Positions 1-6,838 of a stretch of 11,088 nucleotides of DNA are shown here, piece by piece. The stretch is from Dysgonamonadaceae bacterium. Lineage in GTDB: Bacteria; Bacteroidota; Bacteroidia; Bacteroidales; Azobacteroidaceae. Both the position numbers and the translations under genes were made by a program. The stretch spans positions 1 to 11,088 of the forward strand of contig JAISNS010000129.1 in NCBI GenBank assembly GCA_031276105.1. The letters are read 5' to 3'. The notes beneath the pieces were generated by a model. It was not told where the DNA came from. It did not search any database and saw only the letters and a list, made by a program, of their open reading frames with translations. Position 1 is the first letter of the stretch. Every line of letters starts with the position of its first letter.

Positions 1-167
1 ATTATGCAAATATTCGTCGGAAAATTCTTGCTGATTTTAGGAGTGTGAATTGTAACCGGATGATAGCTAATTTGTTTCTATATTACTGCAAGCTTGTTGC
101 TTTCAAAAAATGCAACTATTGTACTATGAAAATGATTATTTTCGGGGAAAAAACCAACCGGAAATTA

Positions 168-197
168 TTTGCTATAACAAGAATAACTATATCTTTG
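168..197 (+). promoter_or_regulatory. Bacteroidetes-type promoter for the 608-aa secreted protein
   Basis: TTTG at 168-171 and TATCTTTG at 190-197, 18 bp apart, match the Bacteroidetes primary sigma factor pattern (TTTG, then TAnnTTTG). Transcription would start near 204, giving a leader of roughly 85 nt before the ATG at 290. The rest of 1-289 is AT-rich and shows no gene I can support. A reading frame at 45-260 runs straight through this promoter and is not credible as a gene. Confidence 0.65.
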
Positions 198-289
198 CGC
201 CTTAATTTATATTTAACCAAACAAAATTTTATATTGTATCAATTTGTTTTGACAGACTAAAATATGTCAATAACATCAATTTTAATCGT

Positions 290-2116
290 ATGAAAAATTT
301 TAAAACCAAAACACTTAATCAAATTTTGCTTTGTCAGGCATTAGCGTTTCTTTTTATTAGTATTCAAGTAAATGCGCAAGTTACTATCGGATGTCTTTCG
401 GTTCCTCAAAGCGGGGCTTTACTGGATTTGAAGGAAAAGGAAATCGCCAATCCGGACGCCAATACGCCCAACTCAACTAAGGGCATCCTGTTTCCCAAAG
501 TCAGCTTAAAATCGGCGACGAGTTTGGAACCTTTGTTTTCGACTACCGCCGCTCCGCAAACAAAGACCTCCAAAGGGATGATTGTTTACAATGTAAACAA
601 GGCTGCCGGACTGAGCGAAGGCCTTTGCGTCTGGAACGGAACGGAATGGAGTTCGATTCTCGGCGGAGGCCCATCGTCCGCAGCCAAAATAAACATTAAA
701 TGCGATGCTAAAATCGTGGTAAGCGGCGTCCTTTCCAAAGGGAATACGCTCGGCCCGTATGTCAACACCATTACCCTTCCGGTAGAGGTCGTTCAGAAAG
801 GAAGTTACCACATTACGGCTTATCCCGACCCGGAAAATGAATATTATTTCGAAGCTACCGGCGAATTTCTCAAAACGGGAAGTTACAACCTGACATTGAA
901 CGGAACAGGCGTACCGAAACATTCTACGTTGGATCGGTCGAACGTGCCGGACAAAGTGAAAATACAGGTCAACGGTCAGAAATACGATACAATCTGTTTG
1001 TCGAAGACTTTGCCGTCATTGAAAGTTAATGACGTCCCGGCCAACTACTATTTTTCCTGCAACCACGTGGACGTTTCCAAAGCCCAACTGAAAATGAAGG
1101 AAGCATCGACCAAAGCGTATATAAGCATCCGCCTTCAGGTTCCACAAGATGCCGTCGGAAGTAAATATCATATTAAAACCAATACGGTCAACGGCATTCA
1201 GTTTGAAGGAAGCGGCGACCTTTTTGCCGGACAGCAAACCGTTACGCTTCAATCGACCGGCGCAACGCCCACCCTGCCGGGAGTGTACGACTTTTATTTC
1301 CTGAGCAACAGTTCCGACCCGAGAATCGGCAACTGTTCGGTAGATATTCCCATTACGGGACGGGACGTCAACATCTATGTCTGGGGCGAAGAATCCGGCG
1401 ACTGGGACATTGCCGCTGCAGGACGGGGCGTTCGGATGATACTCGAATCCGAAGCATTGTTCGGATTGGGAAACAAAAACAATCCCGTTTATCCGGTTAC
1501 CAAAATCAATCTGAACCGGAAAAATTCGCTCCCGTCTTCATTCAACGACTTGGATATTCTGATTATATCTTATAGAGGCATCCCCTCGGGAACGGCTGCC
1601 GAACGAATTTCCCAATTTATTGATAACGGAGGCGTCGTGATTCATTGTTTGGAAAACGGTAATTCGATGGATTTGCCGGATTCTATTTTCGGAAAAGGCA
1701 ACGTAACAAGAAGAAGCGAAACCGGCGGAGAAACCTACATCTCCCTTTTATCCGGCAGTCCGTTGACCAACGGCGTCTATATGGATATTGTCGGGAAAGA
1801 CATTGGGTACGACGGCGGATATAATTTAGGATTCGATATAAAAGATTCCAAAGACATAGAAATTGTCGGGAAACGCAAAAGCGATAATTCGGCAACCATC
1901 ATCCGCCACAAAACCAAACCGTATATCGTATTGGGAGACGGCGGAATATTTTGCGGCGCCACTTCTGCCGACAGCAATAATCCGCTTCAAGTCGATTCAA
2001 AAGGATTACCGGTGGTGAAAACAGGCCTCCGATACCCTTCGGAAGCTTATAACGCCCACTTGTTTACCAATATAATGATTTGGGCAATGAAATACCGGTT
2101 TTCCGTATCACAGTAA
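290..2116 (+). CDS. Secreted multidomain protein: QVTIG-type N-terminus, two Ig-like repeats, ThuA/amidotransferase-like C-terminal domain
   Basis: The 608-aa product starts with a clear Sec signal peptide: basic MKNFKTK, a hydrophobic core around residues 12-27, and a likely cut after VNA before QVTIG. Residues 30-125 follow the Bacteroidetes surface-protein pattern VTIG...P..GALLDLKE, ...TKGILFPKVSL, ...GMIVYNVN, ...VWNGTEW. Residues about 133-355 look like two diverged beta-rich repeats: compare GSYHITAYPDPENEYYFEATGEF with SKYHIKTNTVNGIQFEGSGDL. From about residue 360, VNIYVWGEESG, LDILIISYRG and FIDNGGVVIHCLENG resemble the alpha/beta fold of ThuA-like or class I amidotransferase-like domains. 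I see no certain catalytic triad. No lipobox or type IX sorting tail is apparent, so the protein is probably periplasmic or released. It is monocistronic, with its own promoter and terminator. The role is unknown; sugar or polymer binding at the surface is only a guess. Confidence 0.85.
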   Translation: MKNFKTKTLNQILLCQALAFLFISIQVNAQVTIGCLSVPQSGALLDLKEKEIANPDANTPNSTKGILFPKVSLKSATSLEPLFSTTAAPQTKTSKGMIVYNVNKAAGLSEGLCVWNGTEWSSILGGGPSSAAKINIKCDAKIVVSGVLSKGNTLGPYVNTITLPVEVVQKGSYHITAYPDPENEYYFEATGEFLKTGSYNLTLNGTGVPKHSTLDRSNVPDKVKIQVNGQKYDTICLSKTLPSLKVNDVPANYYFSCNHVDVSKAQLKMKEASTKAYISIRLQVPQDAVGSKYHIKTNTVNGIQFEGSGDLFAGQQTVTLQSTGATPTLPGVYDFYFLSNSSDPRIGNCSVDIPITGRDVNIYVWGEESGDWDIAAAGRGVRMILESEALFGLGNKNNPVYPVTKINLNRKNSLPSSFNDLDILIISYRGIPSGTAAERISQFIDNGGVVIHCLENGNSMDLPDSIFGKGNVTRRSETGGETYISLLSGSPLTNGVYMDIVGKDIGYDGGYNLGFDIKDSKDIEIVGKRKSDNSATIIRHKTKPYIVLGDGGIFCGATSADSNNPLQVDSKGLPVVKTGLRYPSEAYNAHLFTNIMIWAMKYRFSVSQ

Positions 2117-2131
2117 GGTAGCTCTCGCAAT

Positions 2132-2155
2132 AACAGGGAGAAAAATCCCTGTTTT
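2132..2155 (+). terminator. Probable intrinsic terminator after the secreted-protein gene
   Basis: An 8-bp perfect stem AACAGGGA (2132-2139) / TCCCTGTT (2146-2153) with loop GAAAAA begins 15 bp after the stop codon. Only a short T run follows (TTTT at 2152-2155, partly in the stem), so termination strength is uncertain, but the position suits the end of a single-gene unit. Confidence 0.6.
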
Positions 2156-2186
2156 CATATAAAAAATCGACTTTTTCGGCCAATCG

Positions 2187-2218
2187 TTAGTCATTGTCTA
2201 TAAAATTTAATAGCTTTG
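2187..2218 (+). promoter_or_regulatory. Promoter for the DHOD-like / CPBP operon
   Basis: TAGCTTTG at 2211-2218 is a perfect TAnnTTTG -7 element. A weak -33 element (TTAG at 2187-2190) lies 20 bp upstream. The predicted start near 2225 falls downstream of an in-frame ATG at 2194, which decides the translation start of the next gene in favour of 2251. Confidence 0.55.
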
Positions 2219-2250
2219 TAACCGCATTTGAAAAGTTTTTAATTATTACT

Positions 2251-3168
2251 ATGACGAAAATCTTTGAAACAGCATTTGCAGGTTTGACTCTCCCTAATCC
2301 GGTAATTATTGCGAGTTCGGGTTTGACGGATACTGTCAATAAAAACAAAGAACTGGAAAAGGCCGGCGCAGGAGCTATTATCTTGAAATCTTTGTTTGAA
2401 GAACAGATAACAGGGAAACAGGACAATGATGTGGATGATTATCTTCATCTGATTCAAGGGACTAAGGAGCAGTGTAGCATCCCTGTTATAGCGAGCGTTT
2501 TTTGTTCGAGAAGCGATTATTGGATCGATTTTGCCCATCAGATAGAAGTCGCCGGCGCAGACGCCATCGAAATCAACGTTTTTGCTTTGAATACAGACTT
2601 GTCGCAAGCGCCTGATTCTCTTGAAAACGCGTATATTCATATTATTCAAAAACTGAAAGAAGTCGTCAACATTCCGGTTATTATCAAACTGGGAAAATAC
2701 TTCAGTCATATTCTTCATCTGGTCGACCGTTTACATGCGGCCGGCGTGGCGGGAGTTGTCCTTTTTAACCGTTTTTACCAAACGGATATTGATATTAACA
2801 AGTTACAAATGACTTCGGGCAATGTTTTCAGTTCGTCTTCCGAAGTAAACGACACCTTGCGCTGGATTGGGATTATCAACGGTCGTTTGCCGGAAGCCTC
2901 AATCGCCGCCGCTACCGGCGTTCACGATTGGGAAGACATTGTTAAATGTATCCTGATGGGGGCTTCGGCCGTGCAGATTTGCAGTACGCTTTATCAGAAT
3001 GGCAATGAAATTATTGCAGCGATGAAACGGAGTTTGGAAGAATGGATGGTCGGAATGAATTTTCATTCGATTGAAGCGTTCAAAGGAAAATTGAATTATG
3101 CTTTAATTGAAGATCCGAGTTTGTATGAACGGCAGCAGTTTCTAAGGTATTTTTCAAACAGGGATTAA
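2251..3168 (+). CDS. Dihydroorotate dehydrogenase-like flavoprotein
   Basis: The 305-aa product is a TIM-barrel protein of the FMN-binding dihydroorotate dehydrogenase-like family, common in Bacteroidetes and distinct from the canonical biosynthetic PyrD. Visible motifs are the N-terminal FETAFAGLTLPNPVIIASSGLT; IPVIASVFCSRS at 78-88; AGADAIEINVFALNTD at 101-116, with the Asn expected near the flavin; IPVIIKLGKYFS with Lys146; GVVLFNRFYQTDID at 168-181; and the C-terminal phosphate-binding region MGASAVQICSTLY at 236-248. The ATG at 2251 is preferred over 2194: the family begins at about MTKIFETAF, and a promoter lies between the two. The substrate is not established; members keep the barrel but diverge at the catalytic loop. 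A Cys sits at position 85, close to where the class 1 base would be, but I cannot confirm alignment. A membrane protease gene follows after 2 bp, so the two are co-transcribed. Confidence 0.87.
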   Translation: MTKIFETAFAGLTLPNPVIIASSGLTDTVNKNKELEKAGAGAIILKSLFEEQITGKQDNDVDDYLHLIQGTKEQCSIPVIASVFCSRSDYWIDFAHQIEVAGADAIEINVFALNTDLSQAPDSLENAYIHIIQKLKEVVNIPVIIKLGKYFSHILHLVDRLHAAGVAGVVLFNRFYQTDIDINKLQMTSGNVFSSSSEVNDTLRWIGIINGRLPEASIAAATGVHDWEDIVKCILMGASAVQICSTLYQNGNEIIAAMKRSLEEWMVGMNFHSIEAFKGKLNYALIEDPSLYERQQFLRYFSNRD

Positions 3169-3170
3169 CT

Positions 3171-4079
3171 ATGTTCAATTCGTTTTTTAAAAACGCCTCT
3201 GTATTCGCACAGTTTTTGACGCTTTTGGCAGTTATCGCCTTATCTCGGATAATTGCTTTGATGGCCGGCAGTTTGCTTATTCTCGTAAAATTCGGTTTTT
3301 CGGTCGATATACTGGAAATCCAGCAGCATATTGCCGATTATCCCGATATGCTCAGGGGAATCCAGTTTTTGCAGGAATTGGGCGTTTTTATTTTCCCTGC
3401 CGTCATTTGCGCCGGCCTGTTTAGTGATAATTATAAAGAATATCTTCATATCGACAGTCCTGTTTATTTTCCGGTAGTCGTTTGGACGTCTGTAAGCATT
3501 ATTTCCGTCATTCCCTTTCTTAATTTTACCTATTATTTCAACCGGCAGATGGTTTTACCCGAAGCGTTGAAAGGTCTGGAAGTTCACTTGCAGGAAATGG
3601 AACAATCGGCAGCACAGCTTACCGAAGCGATGCTTGCAACGGACAATTGGGAGGTGCAGATTTTTAATATCATTCTCATGTGTGTTTTAGCGGCAGTGGG
3701 CGAAGAATTTATGTTCCGTGGAATGTTGCAAAACCTGTTCGGGCGATTCGTCCGTAATCCGCATATCGTGATTTGGACGGTTGCCGTGCTGTTCAGCGCT
3801 TTTCATCTGCAATTTTACGGATTTGTTCCCCGCCTGCTTTTAGGCGCTTATTTAGGTTATTTGCTGTATTATACAAAAACGATTTGGATTCCGGTAGTAG
3901 CCCATTTCGTCAATAATCTGTTTGGCGTGCTTAGCTACTACGTGTTTCAAGACGACCCGCAACGGATGCAGGAAATAGATACTGTCGGCACGGGGGCGAC
4001 GGAATGGGTCGCCATCGTTTCACTCGTCGTGTTTATCTTTTGTTTCAGGCAAATTAAAACGGAAACTTCCAAAATATAA
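3171..4079 (+). CDS. CPBP family intramembrane metalloprotease (CAAX protease / Abi type)
   Basis: This is a 302-aa multi-span membrane protein, with hydrophobic segments near residues 12-40, 68-84, 98-118, 163-178, 198-214, 218-234, 238-256 and 276-294. It carries the three signatures of the Rce1/CPBP family: GEEFMFRG with Glu178, Glu179 and Arg183; FSAFHLQF with His212; and PVVAHFVNNLFG with His245 and Asn249. These are the glutamate and histidines that define the active site in this family. Bacterial members act as intramembrane endopeptidases or in bacteriocin self-protection; the target here is unknown. An insert of about 35 polar residues (about 128-162) lies between the third and fourth membrane segments. 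The start is 2 bp after the upstream stop, so translation is probably coupled to the DHOD-like gene. Its stop codon lies in the loop of a 10-bp stem. Confidence 0.9.
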   Translation: MFNSFFKNASVFAQFLTLLAVIALSRIIALMAGSLLILVKFGFSVDILEIQQHIADYPDMLRGIQFLQELGVFIFPAVICAGLFSDNYKEYLHIDSPVYFPVVVWTSVSIISVIPFLNFTYYFNRQMVLPEALKGLEVHLQEMEQSAAQLTEAMLATDNWEVQIFNIILMCVLAAVGEEFMFRGMLQNLFGRFVRNPHIVIWTVAVLFSAFHLQFYGFVPRLLLGAYLGYLLYYTKTIWIPVVAHFVNNLFGVLSYYVFQDDPQRMQEIDTVGTGATEWVAIVSLVVFIFCFRQIKTETSKI

Positions 4080-4096
4080 ATCTCGAAAGTTTCCGT
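4059..4096 (+). terminator. Stem-loop spanning the CPBP gene stop codon
   Basis: ACGGAAACTT (4059-4068) pairs perfectly with AAGTTTCCGT (4087-4096). The 18-nt loop holds the TAA stop at 4077-4079. No T run follows directly. A second, 6-bp GC-rich stem GCCGGT (4113-4118) / ACCGGC (4129-4134), followed by T-rich sequence, could complete termination. The pair sits between two convergent genes and may serve both strands. Confidence 0.4.
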
Positions 4097-4117
4097 GAGA
4101 GGATTGGTTTTTGCCGG

Positions 4118-4669
4118 TTATTTTCTATACCGGCCTTCTTTCTTTAATTGTTCGATAAAAATATTCCAGCCGCTTTCAATTGCTTTCCAGTTCTCATTTC
4201 GTTCTATTTGAACGGGTTCTTCATTAGACAGCCATTCCCAATCCGGGTAGCCATCTTTTACGTAGTATGTTTTTCCATCTGTACCACATAGTAAAACAGG
4301 CGAATTTATAACCCATGACATGTAATTTGAAGTAAGAATTAAATTAATTGAAAAAAGAGACTCATCACCTGAATAAATAAGCAAGTCGACTGACGCATAG
4401 CCTTTTATTTCAATTCCGGGGAAATGATCCTTAAATTTCAATTCCCTCGTTGTTTCATTATACCAAGCTATATCTTTTCCGGAGAAAAGCAAGATTGTAT
4501 CGGTTTCTAATTTCTGTTCGGATTCCGATATGGATGAACTCCGTAAATCATTTGGAATTACTGCCTTAAAATTTAAAGTAGATGGCAGATTGTTTTTATC
4601 CGTATGTTCATCATTGCAAGACACAAACAATAGTAAAATCGTTGCAAATAAATAATTTATATATTTCAT
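4118..4669 (-). CDS. Orphan lipoprotein of unknown function
   Basis: The 183-aa product has a short lipoprotein signal: MKYINYLFATILLLFVSC, with Cys18 as the predicted lipidation site in a relaxed lipobox (LFVSC). CNDEHTDKN follows, an acidic stretch at +2 onward as often seen on Bacteroidetes surface-exposed lipoproteins. The mature part is beta-rich and polar (IEIKGYASVDLLIYSGDESLFSINLILTSNYMSWVI), with a tryptophan-rich segment YPDWEWLSNEE and a C-terminal basic helix EQLKKEGRYRK. I do not recognise a family. Base composition is more AT-rich than the flanking genes. It has its own promoter and probably stands alone. Confidence 0.72.
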   Translation of the reverse strand: MKYINYLFATILLLFVSCNDEHTDKNNLPSTLNFKAVIPNDLRSSSISESEQKLETDTILLFSGKDIAWYNETTRELKFKDHFPGIEIKGYASVDLLIYSGDESLFSINLILTSNYMSWVINSPVLLCGTDGKTYYVKDGYPDWEWLSNEEPVQIERNENWKAIESGWNIFIEQLKKEGRYRK

Positions 4670-4744
4670 AATTGTTTAATTTTTATATCTAATAATGTGA
4701 AACTTGTTTTCATTTTTTTTATATAATTTAAATCAACCTCGCTA

Positions 4745-4775
4745 CAAAGATAACGCATTTAAATAATTGTCGCAA
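4745..4775 (-). promoter_or_regulatory. Promoter for the lipoprotein gene
   Basis: On the minus strand, TATCTTTG (complement of 4745-4752) lies 20 bp downstream of a TTG core (complement of 4773-4775). Transcription would begin near 4738, giving a leader of about 70 nt that is very AT-rich. The -33 core abuts the 8-bp inverted repeat at 4774-4793. Confidence 0.6.
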
Positions 4776-4793
4776 TACCATGTTTATGGTATT
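4774..4793. repeat. 8-bp inverted repeat between glycosyltransferase and lipoprotein genes
   Basis: AATACCAT (4774-4781) and ATGGTATT (4786-4793) form a perfect stem with a GTTT loop, 35 bp past the glycosyltransferase stop. On the minus strand no T run follows, so this would be a weak terminator for that gene. Its overlap with the lipoprotein -33 core would also suit an operator. Neither role is shown. Confidence 0.45.
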
Positions 4794-4827
4794 TTTCAGG
4801 TCATCAGTAACTATTTTCAAAATCGCT

Positions 4828-5928
4828 TCAGCCAATCGCTTCCCACTCGTGCGGAACCGGATGCACCGCATTTAGATATTTCAATATCCGGAAAGCTGTA
4901 AAATAATTAAAAAACCGTTTCCGAAACATTTCCGGGCTGGCCGTGTGTTGTTTAATTTCTTCTATTTTAGCAAGGAAGCCGTTTTCTTTCAGGAAAGCGG
5001 TCATATATACAGGGAAACGATGAAGGAGGATTTCGGCGTGTTCGCAGGAAGCTTGGTAAAAAGCATCCAATTGGTCGAACAACTGTTTCAATTCCTCAAA
5101 CGCTTCCATCCTGTACGTGAGTTTGACGAATTTTTTTTCGTCAAACATTTTCGCAATTGCCGGTCCCGTTCCGAAAGGCACGCGGGCGGATACGCGGGCA
5201 GCCGGATAAACGCAAGTCGTATCAATAAACCGGGTTTTGCCCAAAGGAAACACTTTCTGAAGAAAATAAAAATCTTCGCCGGCCTGTTGCCTGCCCATGC
5301 CGCCCACTTGCGAATACGTTTCGGCGCTTACCGCAAAAGCCGAACCGATAGTATAATAAGCATAAGGATAGCCCGTGTATTCCAAGGCCGAACGATAATA
5401 GCGAAGGTATTTCTCATACACCTCCGTTGCTTGGCGCAATTCATCGGTCGGATTCAAATGTTCTACCGGATGATGAAATTCGATGGTTGCCGACCGCAAA
5501 CGATAGCGCTTGAAACAGCGATAAATTTCCGTCAAGTAATTGCCGGCGACAGTCGTGTCGGCGTCTAAGCTGACGATAATCCCATTCTTCTTGCCGATTG
5601 CAGTGAAATGGGCGGCCGCTTTGTCCATTCCGATTTTGCGGGGCAAACCGGCGCCCGTCTGATGTCCGGGTAAATTTTCCACCCAAAGGGGAAACAACGA
5701 AAATCCGGCGCGATTGTTTGCCGCCGCAAAATCGCAGGCTTCCCTGAAAGCGATGCGGTTTACGTCTTTGACCGGTTCGGGCGAAATAGCATACGAGTTA
5801 ATGACCAACAAAATTTCTACTCCGAAATTTCCCCTTTCACACGCAAATAAACTGCGAATCGTTTGCATCATCCCGGGTTCATCGTAGCACGGAATGACGA
5901 TAATGATTTCTGTTTCCTTGCAATCCAT
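4828..5928 (-). CDS. Family 2 (GT-A fold) glycosyltransferase
   Basis: The 366-aa soluble-looking protein begins almost at once with the GT-A nucleotide-binding strand EIIIVIPCYDEPGMMQTIRSL (residues 7-27). The metal-binding acidic motif SLDADTTVAGNYL follows, with Asp122 and Asp124. The acceptor/catalytic region AGEDFYFLQKV has Glu218 and Asp219, the usual ED position of GT2 enzymes. No transmembrane domain is evident, so it probably works at the cytoplasmic face of the membrane, transferring sugar from a nucleotide-sugar to a glycan or lipid. Donor and acceptor cannot be read from sequence. The start is fixed because the family motif begins at residue 7 and the next Met is within it. Only 8 bp separate this start from the T run of a terminator, so expression may depend on read-through from the upstream ompH-like gene. 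Confidence 0.85.
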   Translation of the reverse strand: MDCKETEIIIVIPCYDEPGMMQTIRSLFACERGNFGVEILLVINSYAISPEPVKDVNRIAFREACDFAAANNRAGFSLFPLWVENLPGHQTGAGLPRKIGMDKAAAHFTAIGKKNGIIVSLDADTTVAGNYLTEIYRCFKRYRLRSATIEFHHPVEHLNPTDELRQATEVYEKYLRYYRSALEYTGYPYAYYTIGSAFAVSAETYSQVGGMGRQQAGEDFYFLQKVFPLGKTRFIDTTCVYPAARVSARVPFGTGPAIAKMFDEKKFVKLTYRMEAFEELKQLFDQLDAFYQASCEHAEILLHRFPVYMTAFLKENGFLAKIEEIKQHTASPEMFRKRFFNYFTAFRILKYLNAVHPVPHEWEAIG

Positions 5929-5936
5929 TGAAGTCT

Positions 5937-5963
5937 AAAAAAGGCGTCTTGAAAAAAGACGCC
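5937..5963 (-). terminator. Intrinsic terminator downstream of the ompH-like gene
   Basis: Read on the minus strand, an 8-bp stem (GGCGTCTT / AAGACGCC, plus-strand 5943-5950 and 5956-5963) with a 5-nt loop is followed by six Ts (5942-5937). This is a textbook Rho-independent terminator 32 bp after the ompH-like stop. It ends 8 bp before the glycosyltransferase ATG, leaving no room for a promoter in between. Confidence 0.8.
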
Positions 5964-5995
5964 CTTCGTTCTCATAAATATGTAGATTAGATTAT

Positions 5996-6604
5996 TTATT
6001 CTCCCTTGTCCGTTTTATAGCGGGCATTAAGGAACTCAATCACTTCCTGCGTAATATTATACGATTCGTCGGCATATAAAATAGTGGTATTCCCGCTTTT
6101 GGTAAAGATGATTTGATATTTTTGCGGATTATTGAACTCTTTCATTGCCGAAGAAAGCGTATCCATTAGCTGTTGTTGCATAATTCGCTGTTCCAAGGCT
6201 AATTCCTGTTCCATTTGCGCGGCAGTTTGCTCGATTTCGCGTTGTTTTCGGGCTAAACGTGCATTTTCCTGTTCCATTCTTTCTCGCGACAGGAAAGCAT
6301 TGTTTTGCGCTTTTTGCTGAAATTCAATGACTTCTTTTTGGTAACTTTGATAACGTTGATTTAATTGGTTGTTTTGTTTCGTCAATTTCAATTCATAATC
6401 GTTCATTAACCGATTATAAAAATTAAAATTAGCGAGTAAAGAATCTGCATCTACGTACGAAACCGGTAAATGCAAAGAAATTGAATCACTGTACAAAACG
6501 GTATCATTTGTTTGTGTATCTTTTTTACTCGTGAATTGCAAAATAAACAAAACGATTACCGCTATTACAAGTATTCCATTAATGATGTAATTTGTATTTT
6601 TCAT
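5996..6604 (-). CDS. OmpH/Skp-family periplasmic chaperone-like protein
   Basis: The 202-aa product has an N-terminal hydrophobic segment (residues about 7-25, INGILVIAVIVLFILQFTS). This is either an uncleaved anchor or a signal peptide without an obvious cleavage site. VSYVDADSLLANFNFYNRLMNDYE follows, the beginning of the OmpH family core. Residues about 70-155 form a long Gln/Glu-rich coiled coil (QKEVIEFQQKAQNNAFLSRERMEQENARLARKQREIEQTAAQMEQEL is its centre), matching the tentacle helices of Skp. The end, IIFTKSGNTTILYADESYNITQEVIEFLNARY, is the conserved C-terminal body strand and helix. Skp-like proteins hold unfolded outer membrane proteins in the periplasm. It lies divergent from pepD and is followed by a strong terminator. 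Confidence 0.85.
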   Translation of the reverse strand: MKNTNYIINGILVIAVIVLFILQFTSKKDTQTNDTVLYSDSISLHLPVSYVDADSLLANFNFYNRLMNDYELKLTKQNNQLNQRYQSYQKEVIEFQQKAQNNAFLSRERMEQENARLARKQREIEQTAAQMEQELALEQRIMQQQLMDTLSSAMKEFNNPQKYQIIFTKSGNTTILYADESYNITQEVIEFLNARYKTDKGE

Positions 6605-6724
6605 AAACTAACTTGAAAGATTATATATTAATTATTATTCAACTTTTAGCCAACCGTGATTATATTTTTAATTTTTATATGCAAAAAACGCCTGTATATT
6701 ACCGTTTCCTGCGTTATGCGCCCG

Positions 6725-6732
6725 CAAATATA
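6725..6732 (-). promoter_or_regulatory. Candidate -7 element for the ompH-like gene
   Basis: The minus strand reads TATATTTG here, a perfect TAnnTTTG match, which would start transcription near 6718 and give a leader of about 115 nt. No convincing TTTG is found 19-21 bp further upstream, so the call is tentative. The remainder of 6605-6838 is AT-rich divergent control sequence with no supported gene. Confidence 0.35.
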
Positions 6733-6753
6733 ATTCAATTTATCGTTAATTTG

Positions 6754-6761
6754 TATCTTTT
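6754..6761 (+). promoter_or_regulatory. Candidate -7 element for pepD
   Basis: TATCTTTT differs from TAnnTTTG only at the last base and would give a leader of about 70 nt before the ATG at 6839. No clear -33 element is visible. It lies back to back with the candidate ompH promoter, as expected for a divergent pair. Confidence 0.3.
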
Positions 6762-6838
6762 CTTTGAATATTCCACTTTTTTTTTGTTTCTTTATCCTTT
6801 CAATTAGAATTTTTACACAAATAATTATTTATTATCGT

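Noticed and set aside
45..260. A 71-codon plus-strand frame, open from the window's left edge.
   Set aside because: It contains the clear promoter at 168-197, has AT-driven amino acid content and no family resemblance. The first few codons (YANIRRKILADFRSV) could be the tail of an upstream gene, but too little is visible to say so.
4945..5568. A 207-codon plus-strand frame opposite the glycosyltransferase.
   Set aside because: It is an antisense shadow. The minus-strand product carries all GT2 motifs and the plus frame has no recognisable domain or promoter.
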